From Polytrichum commune (Eukaryota; Streptophyta; Polytrichopsida; Polytrichales; Polytrichaceae), in NCBI GenBank assembly GCA_950295325.1, contig OX485806.1:45689169-45753168 (forward strand): a stretch of 64,000 nt of DNA, given 5' to 3'. The notes under the pieces were generated by a model that had not been told where the DNA came from, made no database searches, and saw only the letters and a list, made by a program, of their open reading frames with translations. Both the position numbers and the translations under genes were made by a program. Below are positions 24,801 to 37,015 of the stretch, piece after piece (within the stretch, counting starts at the first letter, position 1; each line of letters starts with the position of its first letter).

Positions 24801-27150
24801 ATATTTATTTCATAATATTTTGACAATCATACAAAATTAGTGATCCTACAACATATCTCATATATTTATTGCTCCAAGTATTGTATATTGTAGATTCATA
24901 TATCAAGGGTTGGTTAATTAAATCCAACCCCAATAAACAACTTCATAATGAAATTCAAGAATAGAATTAGTGTTGGGATGTGCCTCTACTTTGTTTAAAA
25001 ATGTGTTATGATAATTGATTTCCAATTTTTTCCAAACTGTGATTTTCCCAAGTGTTGTTCATTTTCTCTTTTCGAAGACATTCTAAGAAATTGGTTGTAT
25101 TCATAGTTTTTGGATTTTGGGTTTCCTCATTTTTCCAACAATTATGAATTGTTGCGCAAACCTTTATAATAATTATCATGCTAAGAATAACATTGGTTTG
25201 GTTATGTGATTATCGTATACTTCCAAAATAAAGTAATGGTTTGCATTTTTCCCATTGTTATTTTTGTATTATGTCCCCATTCAATCATTTTATATATAGT
25301 ACTTTTATTTTATATAAAATATGGAATTTCAATATATAAAGTGCCTCGATTATATGCTCTAAAGTACATGCATTTTTCCTTTGTTTTCTAATGTTTGCTA
25401 TTACAACTATCATTTTTCATTTTTTCTTGGATGGTTATTTATAGATAGCGGGTCTAAGATCATTTATAGTCTTTTATTTTTAATTAGAAACATATGCTAT
25501 TATGTTAACAAACGAGTTTGTTACATCCACTAACTAAATGACTTCTACGGCCACTATCAAGGTAAAACCAAGTGATGATAATATTTGTATACCGTCTGAT
25601 TTGGATGATGATGTTTGTCCTACTATTGATCATTTTGATACTCCCATCTTATTTTCATATTGATTTTTGTGGATGTTGATAAAATCCATTACAATATTTC
25701 ATAAATGATGTTCATTTGCCATAAATTTTTATCTTAATGTCCACCTTTTCAAGCTTGAATAATGTTGATGCATCCATATTTACAAAGATTATGAGAAAAT
25801 CTAACTTTGATCATACCACGATTGGATTTGACATAATACATGTACGTGATGTCAATTAATTGTCACCATATTTTTTATGACGATGTTTTGTTTGTATTGC
25901 CCTTAGTATTTATGGGTTTTCATAATGTGTATGGTTGTTGCATAGATGGCATGAATAAGAATTGTGATGGACACCCTTGGTGCACAACAAAAACAACAAA
26001 TATCTTAAAGGATTTTAGACTATCCTTCAAGCATTTTCTTGTACGGGTCAATTGTAGTGTACAAACATATATTATGAATACAAGAAATGCAATGGAGATG
26101 TTTGCAATTGCATTGAATGGATTCCATCGACTCATTTTTCCATTTTTTGTGGGAAATTTTATTCTAGATAATCAAATTTGGAATGTAAGGTATGTTGTTT
26201 CACATTAATGTGTATTGTATTGTATTGTATTTGCATAATATACATATACTTCAGGTTTCCTAGATTTTCGAGGGTTCATATATAAATTTTGGTGTTCACA
26301 AACACCTTGTGTCAAATGGTAAATGTCATGCGTCATTTGACATGGCTTACCAATGCACTGCCTTTATTAATGGTAGCAATTAAATAATTGTAAAATCTCC
26401 ACCAAATGGTGAGGGTCATCAAATTGTAGGTTTGTCTTTGAAGGTCATTATGGATAAATTTAGTATTATTTCCTTTCCAAATTGTTGTAACTTTGTATTG
26501 GACTCAAAGCATTCTTTTTCATATGGGAATGGATGAGATTAAGGGCTCAAAAATCATTTGGATTTCAGATATTTCCATGGCAACAATTTCTTGAGGCAAT
26601 TCGGAGACAAATTTTCAAAATGCTAGTAGATCTTCTAAAATGTGGTGTGGATCTTGTATGTAGTAGGGATATGATATGAAGAATTTATGAATAGTATATG
26701 GCCATATCAAACGCTTAAAAGATTGGACCATCATGGTATTCATCACAAATCTCAAACAACAAAAAAAAGAAATCCATATGAAATGGAGAAGGAAGCTCAT
26801 ACATAAATTGGCCGGGTGGGTATCATACCACCTTAGCCATGCAACGGGCCAGTTACCAAATTAGTAAAAATAATTAAATTGGTAACCACGTAAAGTTCAA
26901 AAGGCACCATTTATAACCCAATTAGACTAGTAAACTATGTAGGAGGCAAGTAAACATTTGTGAGATTAATTGATAGATTAGTAAGCCACTTAGCAATGAC
27001 ACTTAGGATTAAAAAACCCCATGGTGATTATACTCACTTGGGCCAGATATGTGAGGCAACTGGAGGTGGAAGTAAACAAGGGCCAAGAAATAACTTATTG
27101 GGTTATTTTTGGAAATCCTTCAAAACCTAAATAGTGATAGGTAGATTTTA
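21900..27150. other. Long AT-rich stretch, no supported gene
   Basis: Very AT-rich sequence with homopolymer runs and a short AC/TG microsatellite at about 24,720-24,750, plus a TGTAT pentamer run near 26,215. One open frame at 25,840-26,208 (122 codons, plus strand) contains Cys/His residues but matches no family I recognise. A possible start of a coding remnant lies near 25,540 (MTSTATIKVKPSDD), equally unassigned. Old, decayed transposon sequence is likely but unproven. Confidence 0.35.
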
Positions 27151-27159
27151 GAATTTGAA

Positions 27160-28011
27160 GAGAGGAATATTAGTTTCATGTATAGATCAGAGTTTGAACA
27201 AAAACCAAAAGAACTATTGGAAGAACTACAAACAATTATAATTGCTAAGGTGTGGAACAAAGGAAAAAATACCTTGTCGGAATGCATGCTCGGAACAACA
27301 AGGCAACCTAGTTACCACTATAATCAAGAAGGATTTCCTTACGACATATACAATGAAAAGGTTATAATACCTATGTACAAAGAGAGATGAATATTTGTCT
27401 AGAATGACCTTGGAAGAAATACTACGAGTATCGAATAGAAACACAAAATAGACGGGAAATATTTCATATGACCAATGATCATAACTCGGCAAGATCAAGA
27501 GATCCAATGAATGGTTGAAAAATTAAACTTGAAGGGTTTGTTCGTACAAACAGATTATGAAAATGAGATTGTGATCACCAAAGAGGTAGATCATTGGCCG
27601 TGGGAATATCCTAAGTACAACAAAGAAACTCATATGGATAGAACATGGCAAAACACCTATAGATTCCTAACGTTGATGTTGTCAATGAAGAAAATTTATG
27701 AAGAAAGAACATGGCAACAAATCAAGGAAAAAGTTGTAGGATCTAGATATAGATTGGAATTGGATAGAAGTATTTTAGAATTATTGGAAGAGCTACAAAT
27801 TAAGATAGCTTCAAAGCTTTGGAATAACAAACAAACTGGAATAGGAGTATTAAATCAACGAGCCACTCAACACCGAGGATTCCACTACGAACAAAAGAGC
27901 TTACTCTACAACTTGTACTTAAAAAAAAATCTTGGTGTCACGATATGGAAATATAAGAGAAGATATAAGGAAGAAGACAACTATTCATTGGCCACGGTAA
28001 CTGCATGTTGA
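27160..28011 (+). pseudogene. Unrecognised coding remnant with an internal duplication
   Basis: The frame at 27,511-28,011 (166 codons) has good amino-acid composition: charged, Trp-rich, with WPWEYPKYNKE and ERTWQQIKEKV, then LELLEELQ, IASKLWNN and YKRRYKEED. The frame at 27,178-27,390 repeats its second half: YRSEFEQ, LLEELQTIIIAKVWN, then YHYNQEGFPYDIYNEK against FHYEQKSLLYNLYLKK. The two halves therefore derive from one duplicated unit about 560 bp long. I do not recognise the family and no reverse transcriptase or zinc motif accompanies it. It could be part of a gag-like or host-derived protein. Frameshifts or stops separate the two frames. Confidence 0.4.
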
Positions 28012-28307
28012 AGATTCAAGTTAAAATATACAGTGAATGAATGATGAATAAAGTGTGTTGAGGTGACAATGTAGGGTGTAGAGCTCAACTACATCCATGA
28101 TTTTATCATGACAACATCTAATGTTGTGCAAATCAAAATGAAAACAAAAAAAATAAATTGGCCTATAGTATCCGATACACAACCAATGAGGATAGATACC
28201 ACTTTTTGAAGGCAAAAAAATTGATGCTCAAAAACATTGGGCTCCAATTATAGTAGAAAGAATCTTTGTCCCCCGCGTAGGTTTTCACAATTGCATTGCT
28301 CAATGTT

Positions 28308-29242
28308 TGTCGTGCACCTCTCCATGAGGAGTGCCTGCATAACCATGGGCACAAGGGGGACCCCGGAGTGACACCCGGGACTTGTGGCCCCATTGGTGAA
28401 AGGGCCCAAGTAATCCTAGTGTGGGTGAGGGCCCCGGGCGTTGAGAACGCCTCCCACCCATGGAGACTAAGAGTCATGAGGGTAAGGCCATGAGTTATGA
28501 GTACCTTATGGCGACAAAATTCTAGAATGCTAAGGAACACCTCAATTGGAGGTGCGAGCTAGGAGATATGGCAATTTGAGTGGGGTGTTGTCCCGGGACA
28601 ACACTCGGGACAGCAGTGACCTGGGAGTGGCGCCCGGGACTGCCTAGGTTTGAAGAGCCATAACTTCCTCAATATTTGCCCAAATGGGGCAAGTGAAGGG
28701 TTCATCGGCATTTACGCAAAGAGCAGATGACGATAGAGTGGTTGCTTGATAGCATCATACATCATATGTAGAAGTTATGGTGGTCTGAAGTTGCTAGGGG
28801 GTTTTAGCCCCAGCGGCTAAGGGAAAATGTTTACTTGGCCCCACCCCTTGTAGAGAGACAAAATGTTACTTGACGGTGGGGTAGGGGCCCCGCCCAAAGT
28901 CCTAGAGGCTAATATGGGTAAGGCGGCTTAGCCAACCGACCCCCCCGGAGCATACTTGGCAATGTCCTCCGGGTAGTTGTAATGTTGTTTTGGCAACACA
29001 ATGATCAACTTAAGAGTGGACTTCCATGGATGGAAGTCCACCTTAGTCATTGGCTACCTACTAATGGGAGAGTCCCGAATGCATGTGTAGGATGGTTTGG
29101 TGACCAAGCTATGAGCTTGAAGGTCTGTGGTATTGGGAGCTAACCATGCATATGCGTGGGATGTGCAGGTTAGCGCTCGTGGCACTTGCTAGGTTGGAAG
29201 GTGGTCAAGGTAAGTTAAGGAAAACTAGCAAGGGTTGCAACA
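28308..29242 (+). mobile_element. Solo Ty3-type LTR (family A)
   Basis: Starts TGTCGTGCACCTCTCCATGA and ends CTAGCAAGGGTTGCAACA, both family A termini, total 935 bp in plus orientation. The 5-bp flanks are ATGTT (28,303-28,307) and ATGTC (29,243-29,247), a 4/5 match, with no internal region attached. It is clearly older than the 31.9-kb element. It keeps the LTR palindrome in altered but still symmetric form near 28,590-28,610 (GTGTTGTCCC / GGGACAACAC). Confidence 0.8.
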
Positions 29243-31889
29243 ATGTCTCTAGGATGGATTTATATGCAGCACAAAACCTGAATGTTCATCCAACTTTCAT
29301 GTTTAAGATAACAATCACTAATGGAAATTATATGCCCAAAAATATCGCAGCCAAAACCAATTGCATTTGTTTTGATTATCTTGATTTGCAATTTAAAAAT
29401 ACACATACATCTCATACATTATATGGAATCTATTTATGTGTTCTATGAGTTCCCATTTGTTGATAATTAAAAAAACCTATAAAGAATTGTACATGGTGCT
29501 TGTTAATCCACACTGGTTAGTTCAATGATGTTGGAAAATAATTTATCATCCAAAGTGAATGGAGAATGGTGCTAATAAAACCTATTTATATAAAAAACAT
29601 TTGGGTTTGTAAAAAGTGTAAGTTCTTTTTAATGAGCGTTTGTTTCTTTGAGATTAATATTTTTGTAATATGTTGCATATTTGTGGTGAATTGGTACCTA
29701 TATTCAAAGTGGGAAATGTCCTTTAAAATTTGATACCTTTAGATCAAATAATTGTTAATTTTCCAAGTTTCCTACATGTGCGTGGTGTTTTTTTTCTCTT
29801 CCCAAATGCCATTCCCATTGGGAATGAATACAATGACAACAATGTATGCTAACCTTTACACATTTGAATTGCAGGTGGATCTATTCATGTTTGTAGACAT
29901 AGTGGCCACAAATTAATCACATACGAGGTGAATTTAACATTTTTTGATGTCATATTATCTCCCACTACGTGATGCAAAACCAACCGTTGCTGTTGATGGG
30001 TTGATTTTGCAGTATGCCATCATTGTTTCCAACAAAAAACCAGTGAAGAAGGTTGCAAGAAAAAATAGCCTGAATTTCTAAGGCAATAATTTATCCTTGT
30101 TTTGTATTTTGTTTACCTTATTCACTTTGTAAATGCATTATTCGTATTTGAGCTTTGTGAGTTTTTTGCAAAAATAGAAATTCATGAGTATTCATTCAAC
30201 TCCTATGGGACTTCCTACATATGCAAAGCAAACTACACAGTTGATGGCAAACTTGACACCGCATCGTAGGTCAAAATAGTTTGAGTAGATTACAAAGCAG
30301 ATGAATGTAATGAGCTAGAAGATAGGTGACACTAGTGTAATATCATATAGTTTGTTCTTAATGTCACCCATGGTTGACTGAATTAGATATGATTGCATTT
30401 GGATATAGTTAAGGTTCAATTTGGTTTAAATGGATTCATGTAATTTTTTTAAATTACCACAATTGAAAAACTTTTTTTTTTTTGTGAATTCATTTGTGCT
30501 ATATTGAGGCCTATGAATGTGATCATGCTATTATGTTGATTCTTACATTATTTTAAAGCCTTTATTCCAAACCCACCATGGCACCCTCCTAGTTCTTCAA
30601 TTTTATAATATAGTTAGGCATTCACTTCGACCATCGGATGGATTCCATACTAGACATAGGTCTTGCAACAATGCCTTCCTCCTTTAATTTCATGCAATCC
30701 ATATCGACATACATGCAAACAATCCTTGAATTGCTTGTGCAAATACGATTGAAACATGTGTTCCACCTATGCTAAAAATTTCAAACATATATCACACAAC
30801 AAGTAACAACTCACACCAAACCATCAAAGTTGACCATCATGCCGCATTTTTTATACTACAAATCAAAAGCATTAAGTTAATCCCTTGGGATATTGGAAAA
30901 CAATAAAATGAACATCCACAAAATAACCATGTTGGTTACATTTTCTATCCTCAATGTACATGAAAAAAATCCAAATCTTTGAATAGACCATGGTTATGCA
31001 ATACCAATGCCTCCTATGATTGGATTAATAATATGCTAACCTTTGGTTGCACCAAAAAAATCATTATTTCCTTACAAAACCAAATTGCAAATTAATAGCT
31101 TATGGCCATATTCATCAACCGGCAAAGGAAGAACCTTAAGTCCACCATCATTCCCATAGCCAACCTTGATTTCTCCACCTTGTTACAAAAACATAATATA
31201 CCACCTCAATTTTGGATGAATGGAGTTGACACTATATATAATCAAATACAATCAGACATATACACTTTGCAAGGACAACCTATCACAAGACGGTTTGTTA
31301 ATCCTTGAGAAAAATATACAAAATCAAACCTTAGTATGGAATAAAACCCTAGGTATATGAACCTCAATACCAATGCTCTAGAACCACTAAAAAAACAAGC
31401 AAATCATTTAGTCAAAAAAATCTAAGGACGAATTCGCTTGGGCACTTGACAACTTGAAAAACATCTTGGCCAACATAGCCAAACATCAAATCAACCTTAG
31501 GCCGGATGCCATTTTGATTAGGCACAACAAGATTGCATGAATAACTATTATGGGATTTTTTTTTTGGAAAGAAACAAAAAAAAGAAAACAAAGTATTCAC
31601 AACCATGTTTATTTCCCATATTGATTTAGTACCAAACATATTGCCAATGGTTTATATCCCTAAGAAATTTTGACATTGGTTTTCTTGATATTATCAAGTG
31701 GCCATTGTGGTACAACTTTTTGGTCTCAGAATAGTCATTTTAGAATTTTGACAGGATGTGAATTCATATTGGCACTCAGAATGTGAAATGGACGTTAAAG
31801 TAAGTCATTAGTGACCAATTATCCGAAATGAGCTAAGGGTGAAACATTTAGTTCATATGAAACAGATCCCAAGAGGAAGAGTCTTTTGG
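29243..31889. other. AT-rich DNA, no supported feature
   Basis: No open frame with a recognisable domain. The last about 200 bases form the left flank into which the intact retrotransposon inserted; the matching right flank resumes at 38,962. Confidence 0.35.
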
Positions 31890-31894
31890 GTAGG

Positions 31895-32869
31895 TGTCGC
31901 AACCCTTGCTAGTCCCCCTTGACCATCTTGCCAATTTTCAATTTTAGCAAAGGTTACGAGCGCTAACCATTCGCATTCCGCCATGCTAATGGTTAGCTCC
32001 TCCTACCCCGGACCTTATAGTTCATAGGAGGGAAACCAACCCTCCTACTTTGCTTTCGGGACTCACCCCTTAATCGGTAACCCATTCCTAGATGTGGACT
32101 TCCATCCATGGAAGTCCAATCCCATGTTGATCATCGCATTGCCGGAGCAACACTACAACAACCCGAACCATACTAGGCAACTATGGCCTCACAATGGGCC
32201 AATGCCCATGGAGGCCTTGCCGTTTGGCCTCGGGTGGGTGAGGCCACACCACCTCACCCATATAAGCCTCTAGGACTTCACGCGGGGCCCCTACCCCACC
32301 GTCAACCAACCTCTTGTCTCTCTACCAAGAGTTGGGGCCAAGTGGACATTTTCCTTTAGCTGCTGGGCCTAGAACCCCCCCAGCAGCTTCAGACCATCAT
32401 AACTTCCTTGTATGATGTCTGATCATAACAACCAACCACTCCATGTTCATCTACGCTTCACGTAGATGCCGATGGACTCCTCAATTGCTCCATTTGAGCA
32501 AGTCTTGAGGAAGTTATGCCTATTTGAACCTTGGCAGTCCCGGGAATCACTCCCAGGCACTGCTGTACCAGGGCGCTGTCCCGGGACAGCGCCCCACTCA
32601 AATGGCCATAACTCCTAGCTCACACCTCCGATTGAGGTGTTCTTTAGCTTTCTAGAATCACCACGCCATGAGCTACGCATAACTCATGGCCTTACCCTTG
32701 TGCCTCCTAGTCTTCGTGGGTGGGAGGCGTTCCCAACGCCCGGGGCCCTCACCCACACTAGGATCACTTGGGCCCTCTCACCAACGGCGCCACAAGTCCC
32801 GGGTGTCACTCCGGGGTCCCCCTTGTGCCCATGGTGTTTCGGCCACTCCTCATGGAGAGGTGCGCGACA
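31895..32869 (-). repeat. 3' LTR of the intact element (family A)
   Basis: 975 bp, TG...CA, in minus-strand sense running from TGTCGCGCACCTCTCC to GGGTTGCGACA. It contains the 24-bp perfect palindrome at 32,571-32,594 and a neighbouring imperfect inverted repeat (32,533-32,545 with 32,551-32,563). Confidence 0.95.
32571..32594. repeat. 24-bp perfect palindrome in the LTR
   Basis: GGGCGCTGTCCC is followed directly by its reverse complement GGGACAGCGCCC. The same palindrome is at 38,658-38,681 and 48,162-48,185; symmetric variants occur at about 28,590 and 59,351, and near-symmetric ones at about 7,308 and 63,592. Confidence 0.9.
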
Positions 32870-32884
32870 CTCACCCCCACCAAA
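32870..32884 (-). promoter_or_regulatory. Polypurine tract
   Basis: In minus-strand sense GGTGGGGGTGAG lies immediately before the 3' LTR terminus TGTCGCGC, the expected plus-strand priming site. Confidence 0.75.
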
Positions 32885-33799
32885 CGGAGTCGATGCCCTC
32901 ATCGACTATACTCGTAGTCGGCACACCAATTCTCAAGTTGCCATCCTCTATGGTGCGGCATTGTGTTTACCTTAGGGCGCGACCCCCACAATGCATCTTC
33001 AAATTTGGCATGGTCCCAAAGGTGTCGTTCCTAGGTGGTCCGTTAGCGACCTTGGATCTCTCATCCAAGGACCTAACCTATACTAGACCCACCTACTTTG
33101 GGACTCACTTGGGTTGCCCCTACTTTGGGGCCTCCCCCGTTAGGCTCCACTAGCCTAACGTGACACATCTAGGCGAGACCTCAACGCTTCCACTAAGTTG
33201 TCTCGGTTGCAACTCCGAGATGGCTTTCCATTGTTAAGCCACGCCTCGATCGCACGGGGGTGATGCCCAGTCCCGCCCGACTTGGTTCCCACTTTGCTCT
33301 TTCGAGACATGGGTTCATGACTCCCATGCGCCAACTTTCGTTCGCTCGCGGGTAGCACTTTTATGAGCACGCGCCATCACCTTGTCCCCGCCCGGACAAG
33401 CCCACAACTAAGAAGTTTCTTGGTTTTATCCGAGGCCCCTCCAAGCCATGGCCCCCAATTACTCGGCTTACCCAACCTAGTTTGGCATGTCTATTCCCCC
33501 TCTTCCATTAACCAAGCACAAGTACAAGACTAGGACCTCATCTCATACTTTTCTCTTTGCACCACTAAAGTTTGGACTTTATTCCCTCAAGCCAAAGAAC
33601 AAGTTCATGTTGTGGAGCAATTAACCTCGAAGCTAAGTGTGCTACTAGCGTCTCTCCCCCACTAAAGGAGATTGATGTCCTCATCAATGCCTACGCTTCA
33701 TTTTATTGGAATGTCTAGCCTTAGTTTCTTCAAAGTGCTTCACCAATTCATTGGTGTTCACCATGTCTCTTGCCGCCACCCAAGCGGTTTCTTTCTCAT

Positions 33800-34234
33800 G
33801 GTATCCTCACCATTTCACCAAGTACTCCTTTGTACATTTTTTTTCATTTTCACTTGGGCTTCCTACACTTGAGGATGACCTCTTACCTCATGTTCTAAAT
33901 GACCTCCACAAGGTCGGGACTTGGCCTAATCACTTGCTTGTGATCGGGCCACAAGGTGTTGTCCTAAAATGACTTTGGTTATGAGACATGAAATGTCGGA
34001 TGCACTTTGATCTCGGGCGGTAATTCCAACTTATACATGTCCTTGAACACTTGTTCCACAATGGAAAACGAAGCTCCAATTTTGGACATGAACGTTTGGA
34101 GTAAGGCCTTTGGGCAAGGTGAAGTTGTCCACATTCAACAACACCTTATTGGCCCACCTCATACTCCACTTCGCGTCTTCCGGCATTGATTTGCACTCCG
34201 TAGCACCTTCGGGCTTTCTCCACCAACAACTTGG
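33800..34234 (-). pseudogene. Integrase C-terminus / chromodomain-region remnant
   Basis: Broken minus-strand translation shows VLLNVDNFTLPKGLTP, and further on HLEHEVRG, the spacing seen in chromovirus integrases before and within the chromodomain. Several frameshifts and stops are present. The chromodomain would normally steer integration to particular chromatin; here it cannot be made. Confidence 0.5.
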
Positions 34235-35101
34235 TCATCTCCAAGACTTGTTTACCATCCTTGGCAAGTCCTCACCATCTTGGTTGAACTCTAGTGTTGA
34301 ATGTGCCCCCTCGAAAGCTAGGTTAATAGGTTGGAGCGCATCCACTCCATAAGCCACCACGAAAGACCACCCCTTGGTAGCCAAGTGCGTGGCTACATTG
34401 CAATTACAATCCGCTCGACCCACATAGTCCGCCCAATCTCCTTGGTCCGCCCCCACCAAGTTGCTCAAGTATTGCTTCAAGACTCCATTCACATGCTCCG
34501 CTTTCCCATTCATTTGGGAATGCAAGGCCGTGCTAAACCTTAGTTTCATTCCGACCTCCTTAGAGAAATGCATTGAAAATGCACTTGTGAACTTTGGATC
34601 TTGATCCCACACAATCACTCTTGGCAACCCGTGGTGCCTCAACCATCCTTTGAGAAAAGGCTATGCGGTCTCCAACGCGGTGGCGGTTCCCATAATCGGC
34701 ACCATGTGTCCCAACTTGGCAAACCGCTCTACCATCAACAAGATGGCATCATACCCATGTGACTCCGGCAAACTTGTGATCAAGTCCATGCACATACTAT
34801 GCCATGGCGCCGACGGGATAGGCAACGGTTGCGAGAAACCGCCTTGCTTTTGGTAAGAGGCTCGGTTCACTTGGCACTTTATTCACGCCTTCACAAAGTG
34901 GGTTATATCCTACTTTATGCACCGCCAATGGTACCTCTTTGACACCATTCTATGGTGGTTTTCTTTTTCTCCTCTATGGCCGGCAATAGGACTATCATAT
35001 TCCTCCTTCAAAACCGATAGCCTCAACTTGCCTTGTGGCACATACACCCAACTTTGCTTGCACTTGAACAATCCGTCCACCAACTTAACCTCTTTAAGCA
35101 C
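34235..35101 (-). pseudogene. Ty3/gypsy integrase remnant
   Basis: Three minus-strand pieces in order. The first has the zinc-finger region with YDSPIAGHRGEK and KRYHW (35,101-34,910). The second has MNRASYQKQGGF, PWHSMCMDLITSLPES and KLGHMVPI (34,870-34,661), carrying the first catalytic Asp in MDLI. The third has HHGLPRVIVWDQDPKFTSAF, FSTALHSQMNGKAEHVNG and YGVDALQPINLAFEGA (34,642-34,235). The second catalytic segment reads WDQDPKF where SDRDPKF is usual, and the GKAEHVN motif retains Glu where GQTERVN is usual. Stops separate the pieces, so no enzyme is made. Order and motifs agree with a chromovirus-type Ty3 element. Confidence 0.85.
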
Positions 35102-35363
35102 CTTGCTCTTGCGAAGCTCACCTAAAAGCCTTTGTGCCTCGGGGTAGTTAATTTACCCCTCCCGTATCTTGCATCACAAGTTTTCTTCGCCGGCACACAT
35201 TAGCCACAAGGTTTGGATGGTTCTCATTGCTTGGAACTCTTCCGGTCTACTTCGCGCATCCGGCACCACATTTCCATGGTCCGGTTTGTGGATCAAATCC
35301 ACCTCCATAAGTGCCCAACTATCATGCCACTGCAATGACTTGGTGCTCACTTGCGCTTGTATG

Positions 35364-36315
35364 TTAAAATACTTTTAGGACACATTGTCCATGTAGACCT
35401 TTGCTTTGTGCGACCCCAAATAGTGTCGCCACGTCTTCAAGCAATGCACTACGGCAAAGAAGTTCTTTGTCATCAGTTGGTTGTCTTCTTTGACAACCAT
35501 CGAGCTTCATGCACCCAAATGCAATGGCCATCCATCGTACACATAATCCACCATTGGCAAAGGCACTCACCCCCTTATGCACCTCAAAAGGCTTGTCAAG
35601 CTCCGCGAACTTGAGCACGGGCGGCGAAGAGAACTTGCTCTTAAGCTCCCCAAAGACTCGTGACAAACATCATCCCACTCTTGGGATAGCCATTTCTTCC
35701 ACAAGTCGGACAAGGTGGGAGAACCATCGAGCTTTATGCTCTCATATGCAATGGCCATCCATCTTGCATCAACATCCGCCAATGGTAAAGTCACTCGCCC
35801 CCCGTATGCACCTCAAAAGGTTTTTCAAGCTCCGCGAACTTGAACACGGGTGGCAAAGAGGAACTTGGTCTTAAGCTCCTCAAAGACTTGGTGGCAAGGC
35901 TCATCCCACTCTTGGGATAGCCATTTCTTGCACAAGTTGGACAAGCTTCTACAACCATGGAGCTTAATGCTCCTATAAGCAATGGTCATCCATCTTGGAT
36001 CAACATCTGCCAATGGTAAAGTCCTTCGCCTTCATGTGCACCTCAACATGCTCATGAAAACCCGGAAACTTAACCACATGTTGTGAAGAGAACTTACTCT
36101 TGAGCTCCCCAAAGGCTTGGTGACAAGGCTCATCCCACTCTTGGGATAGCCATTTTTTCCAACATGTTGACTAAGGTTCTAGCAACCTTAGAAAAACCAT
36201 GAATGGAGTGGTGGTAGTAGTTGTCTAGGCCAACAAATGACCTTAGCCCTTTTCTTGAATCAAGGGCCAATTCTCTTCTTGGATTGCCTTGACATTCTTC
36301 ATGTTCGTCCACCAA
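35364..36315 (-). pseudogene. End of reverse transcriptase and amplified RNase H segment
   Basis: At 36,315-36,130 the minus strand reads RSFVGLDNYYHHSIHGFSKV, the connection after the Ty3 reverse transcriptase. RNase H start follows (WDEPCHQVFEELKTKF, PPVFKFAELEKPFEVH). This start recurs three times: the marker CATCCCACTCTTGGGATAGC occurs at 35,671, 35,902 and 36,131, spacing 231 and 229 bp. The reverse transcriptase catalytic core upstream is absent. The remaining RNase H continues to about 35,364 with stops. Confidence 0.8.
35570..36165. repeat. About 230-bp tandem triplication within pol
   Basis: Three diverged copies of an RNase H-start unit lie head to tail, each with CACCTCAAAAGG-like, GCTCCGCGAACTTGA-like and CATCCCACTCTTGGGATAGC blocks. 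Confidence 0.8.
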
Positions 36316-36471
36316 CTTCCTTTGTCACCACATACCTCAAGAACTCAATCTCTCGTTGAGCAAAGTTATTTTTCACTTCTTGGCGGTAACTTTTTGGGCA
36401 ACACATTGGTGAATACATCCTTGTATCTCACCAACATCCCACCAATGTGGTTTGGAGGAGGCCCATCTTTC

Positions 36472-36864
36472 CTAGCCTCCCCATACATGATTCCTTGGAG
36501 TTGCTCCAATTGAACCACGACCATTATGTTTTCTATTTTTCATTTGGTCCATTAAGACCAAATTCAACTTGGGTCCTCCTACCATAGGAGTCCTTGTCAA
36601 TTTGAACTTCAATTCTTTGCCATTATGACACATCATAATGCACCGCAAGCTCACCGGCTTGCATCTCACATCTATCATGTGAGTTTCAAAGTAGGCGGCC
36701 TTCACAATGACATGCATTTCATCTATTTCACATGGTGTGAAATTTTGACAAAAATCCAATGTCCCACATTGAAAGGTTACATGCATCGCGGCCTCCTTTG
36801 TCTCATGCGGTTCGCCCTTTCCAAACCGCACCTTGGTGGGCTTGCTTTCTCTATCAATCGGCAA
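36472..36864 (-). pseudogene. Protease-to-RT region of the Ty3 element
   Basis: A 130-codon minus-strand frame has VRFGKGEPHETKEAA, QCGTLDFCQNFTPCEIDEM and KLTRTPMVGG, a pattern typical of the segment between the retropepsin site and reverse transcriptase in plant chromoviruses. The D(S/T)G active-site triad lies outside the visible part or is lost. Confidence 0.6.
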
Positions 36865-37015
36865 GCCCCAACTCCCTTGTGAGTTTTGGGCTCAAGAAGG
36901 AATGGTAGCCTCTTTGGCAACACATGAGACATTTCTCCCATTCATTGAGCCTCAAGGTACAAAAGATTTGGCCTTGGCTTAAGGCTACTAGCCTTGGCCA
37001 CAATGCCATCGTCTT

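Noticed and set aside
13505..29242. LTRs at 13,505 and 28,308 as a pair bounding one element
   Set aside because: They share orientation, but the first is a truncated fragment, divergence is high, and the DNA between is a mixture of unrelated elements.
32684..33153. Open frames of 70-155 codons inside the LTRs, repeated at 38,771-39,010 and 63,234-63,548
   Set aside because: They lie within LTR sequence, occur in both strands, and are not conserved in diverged LTR copies.
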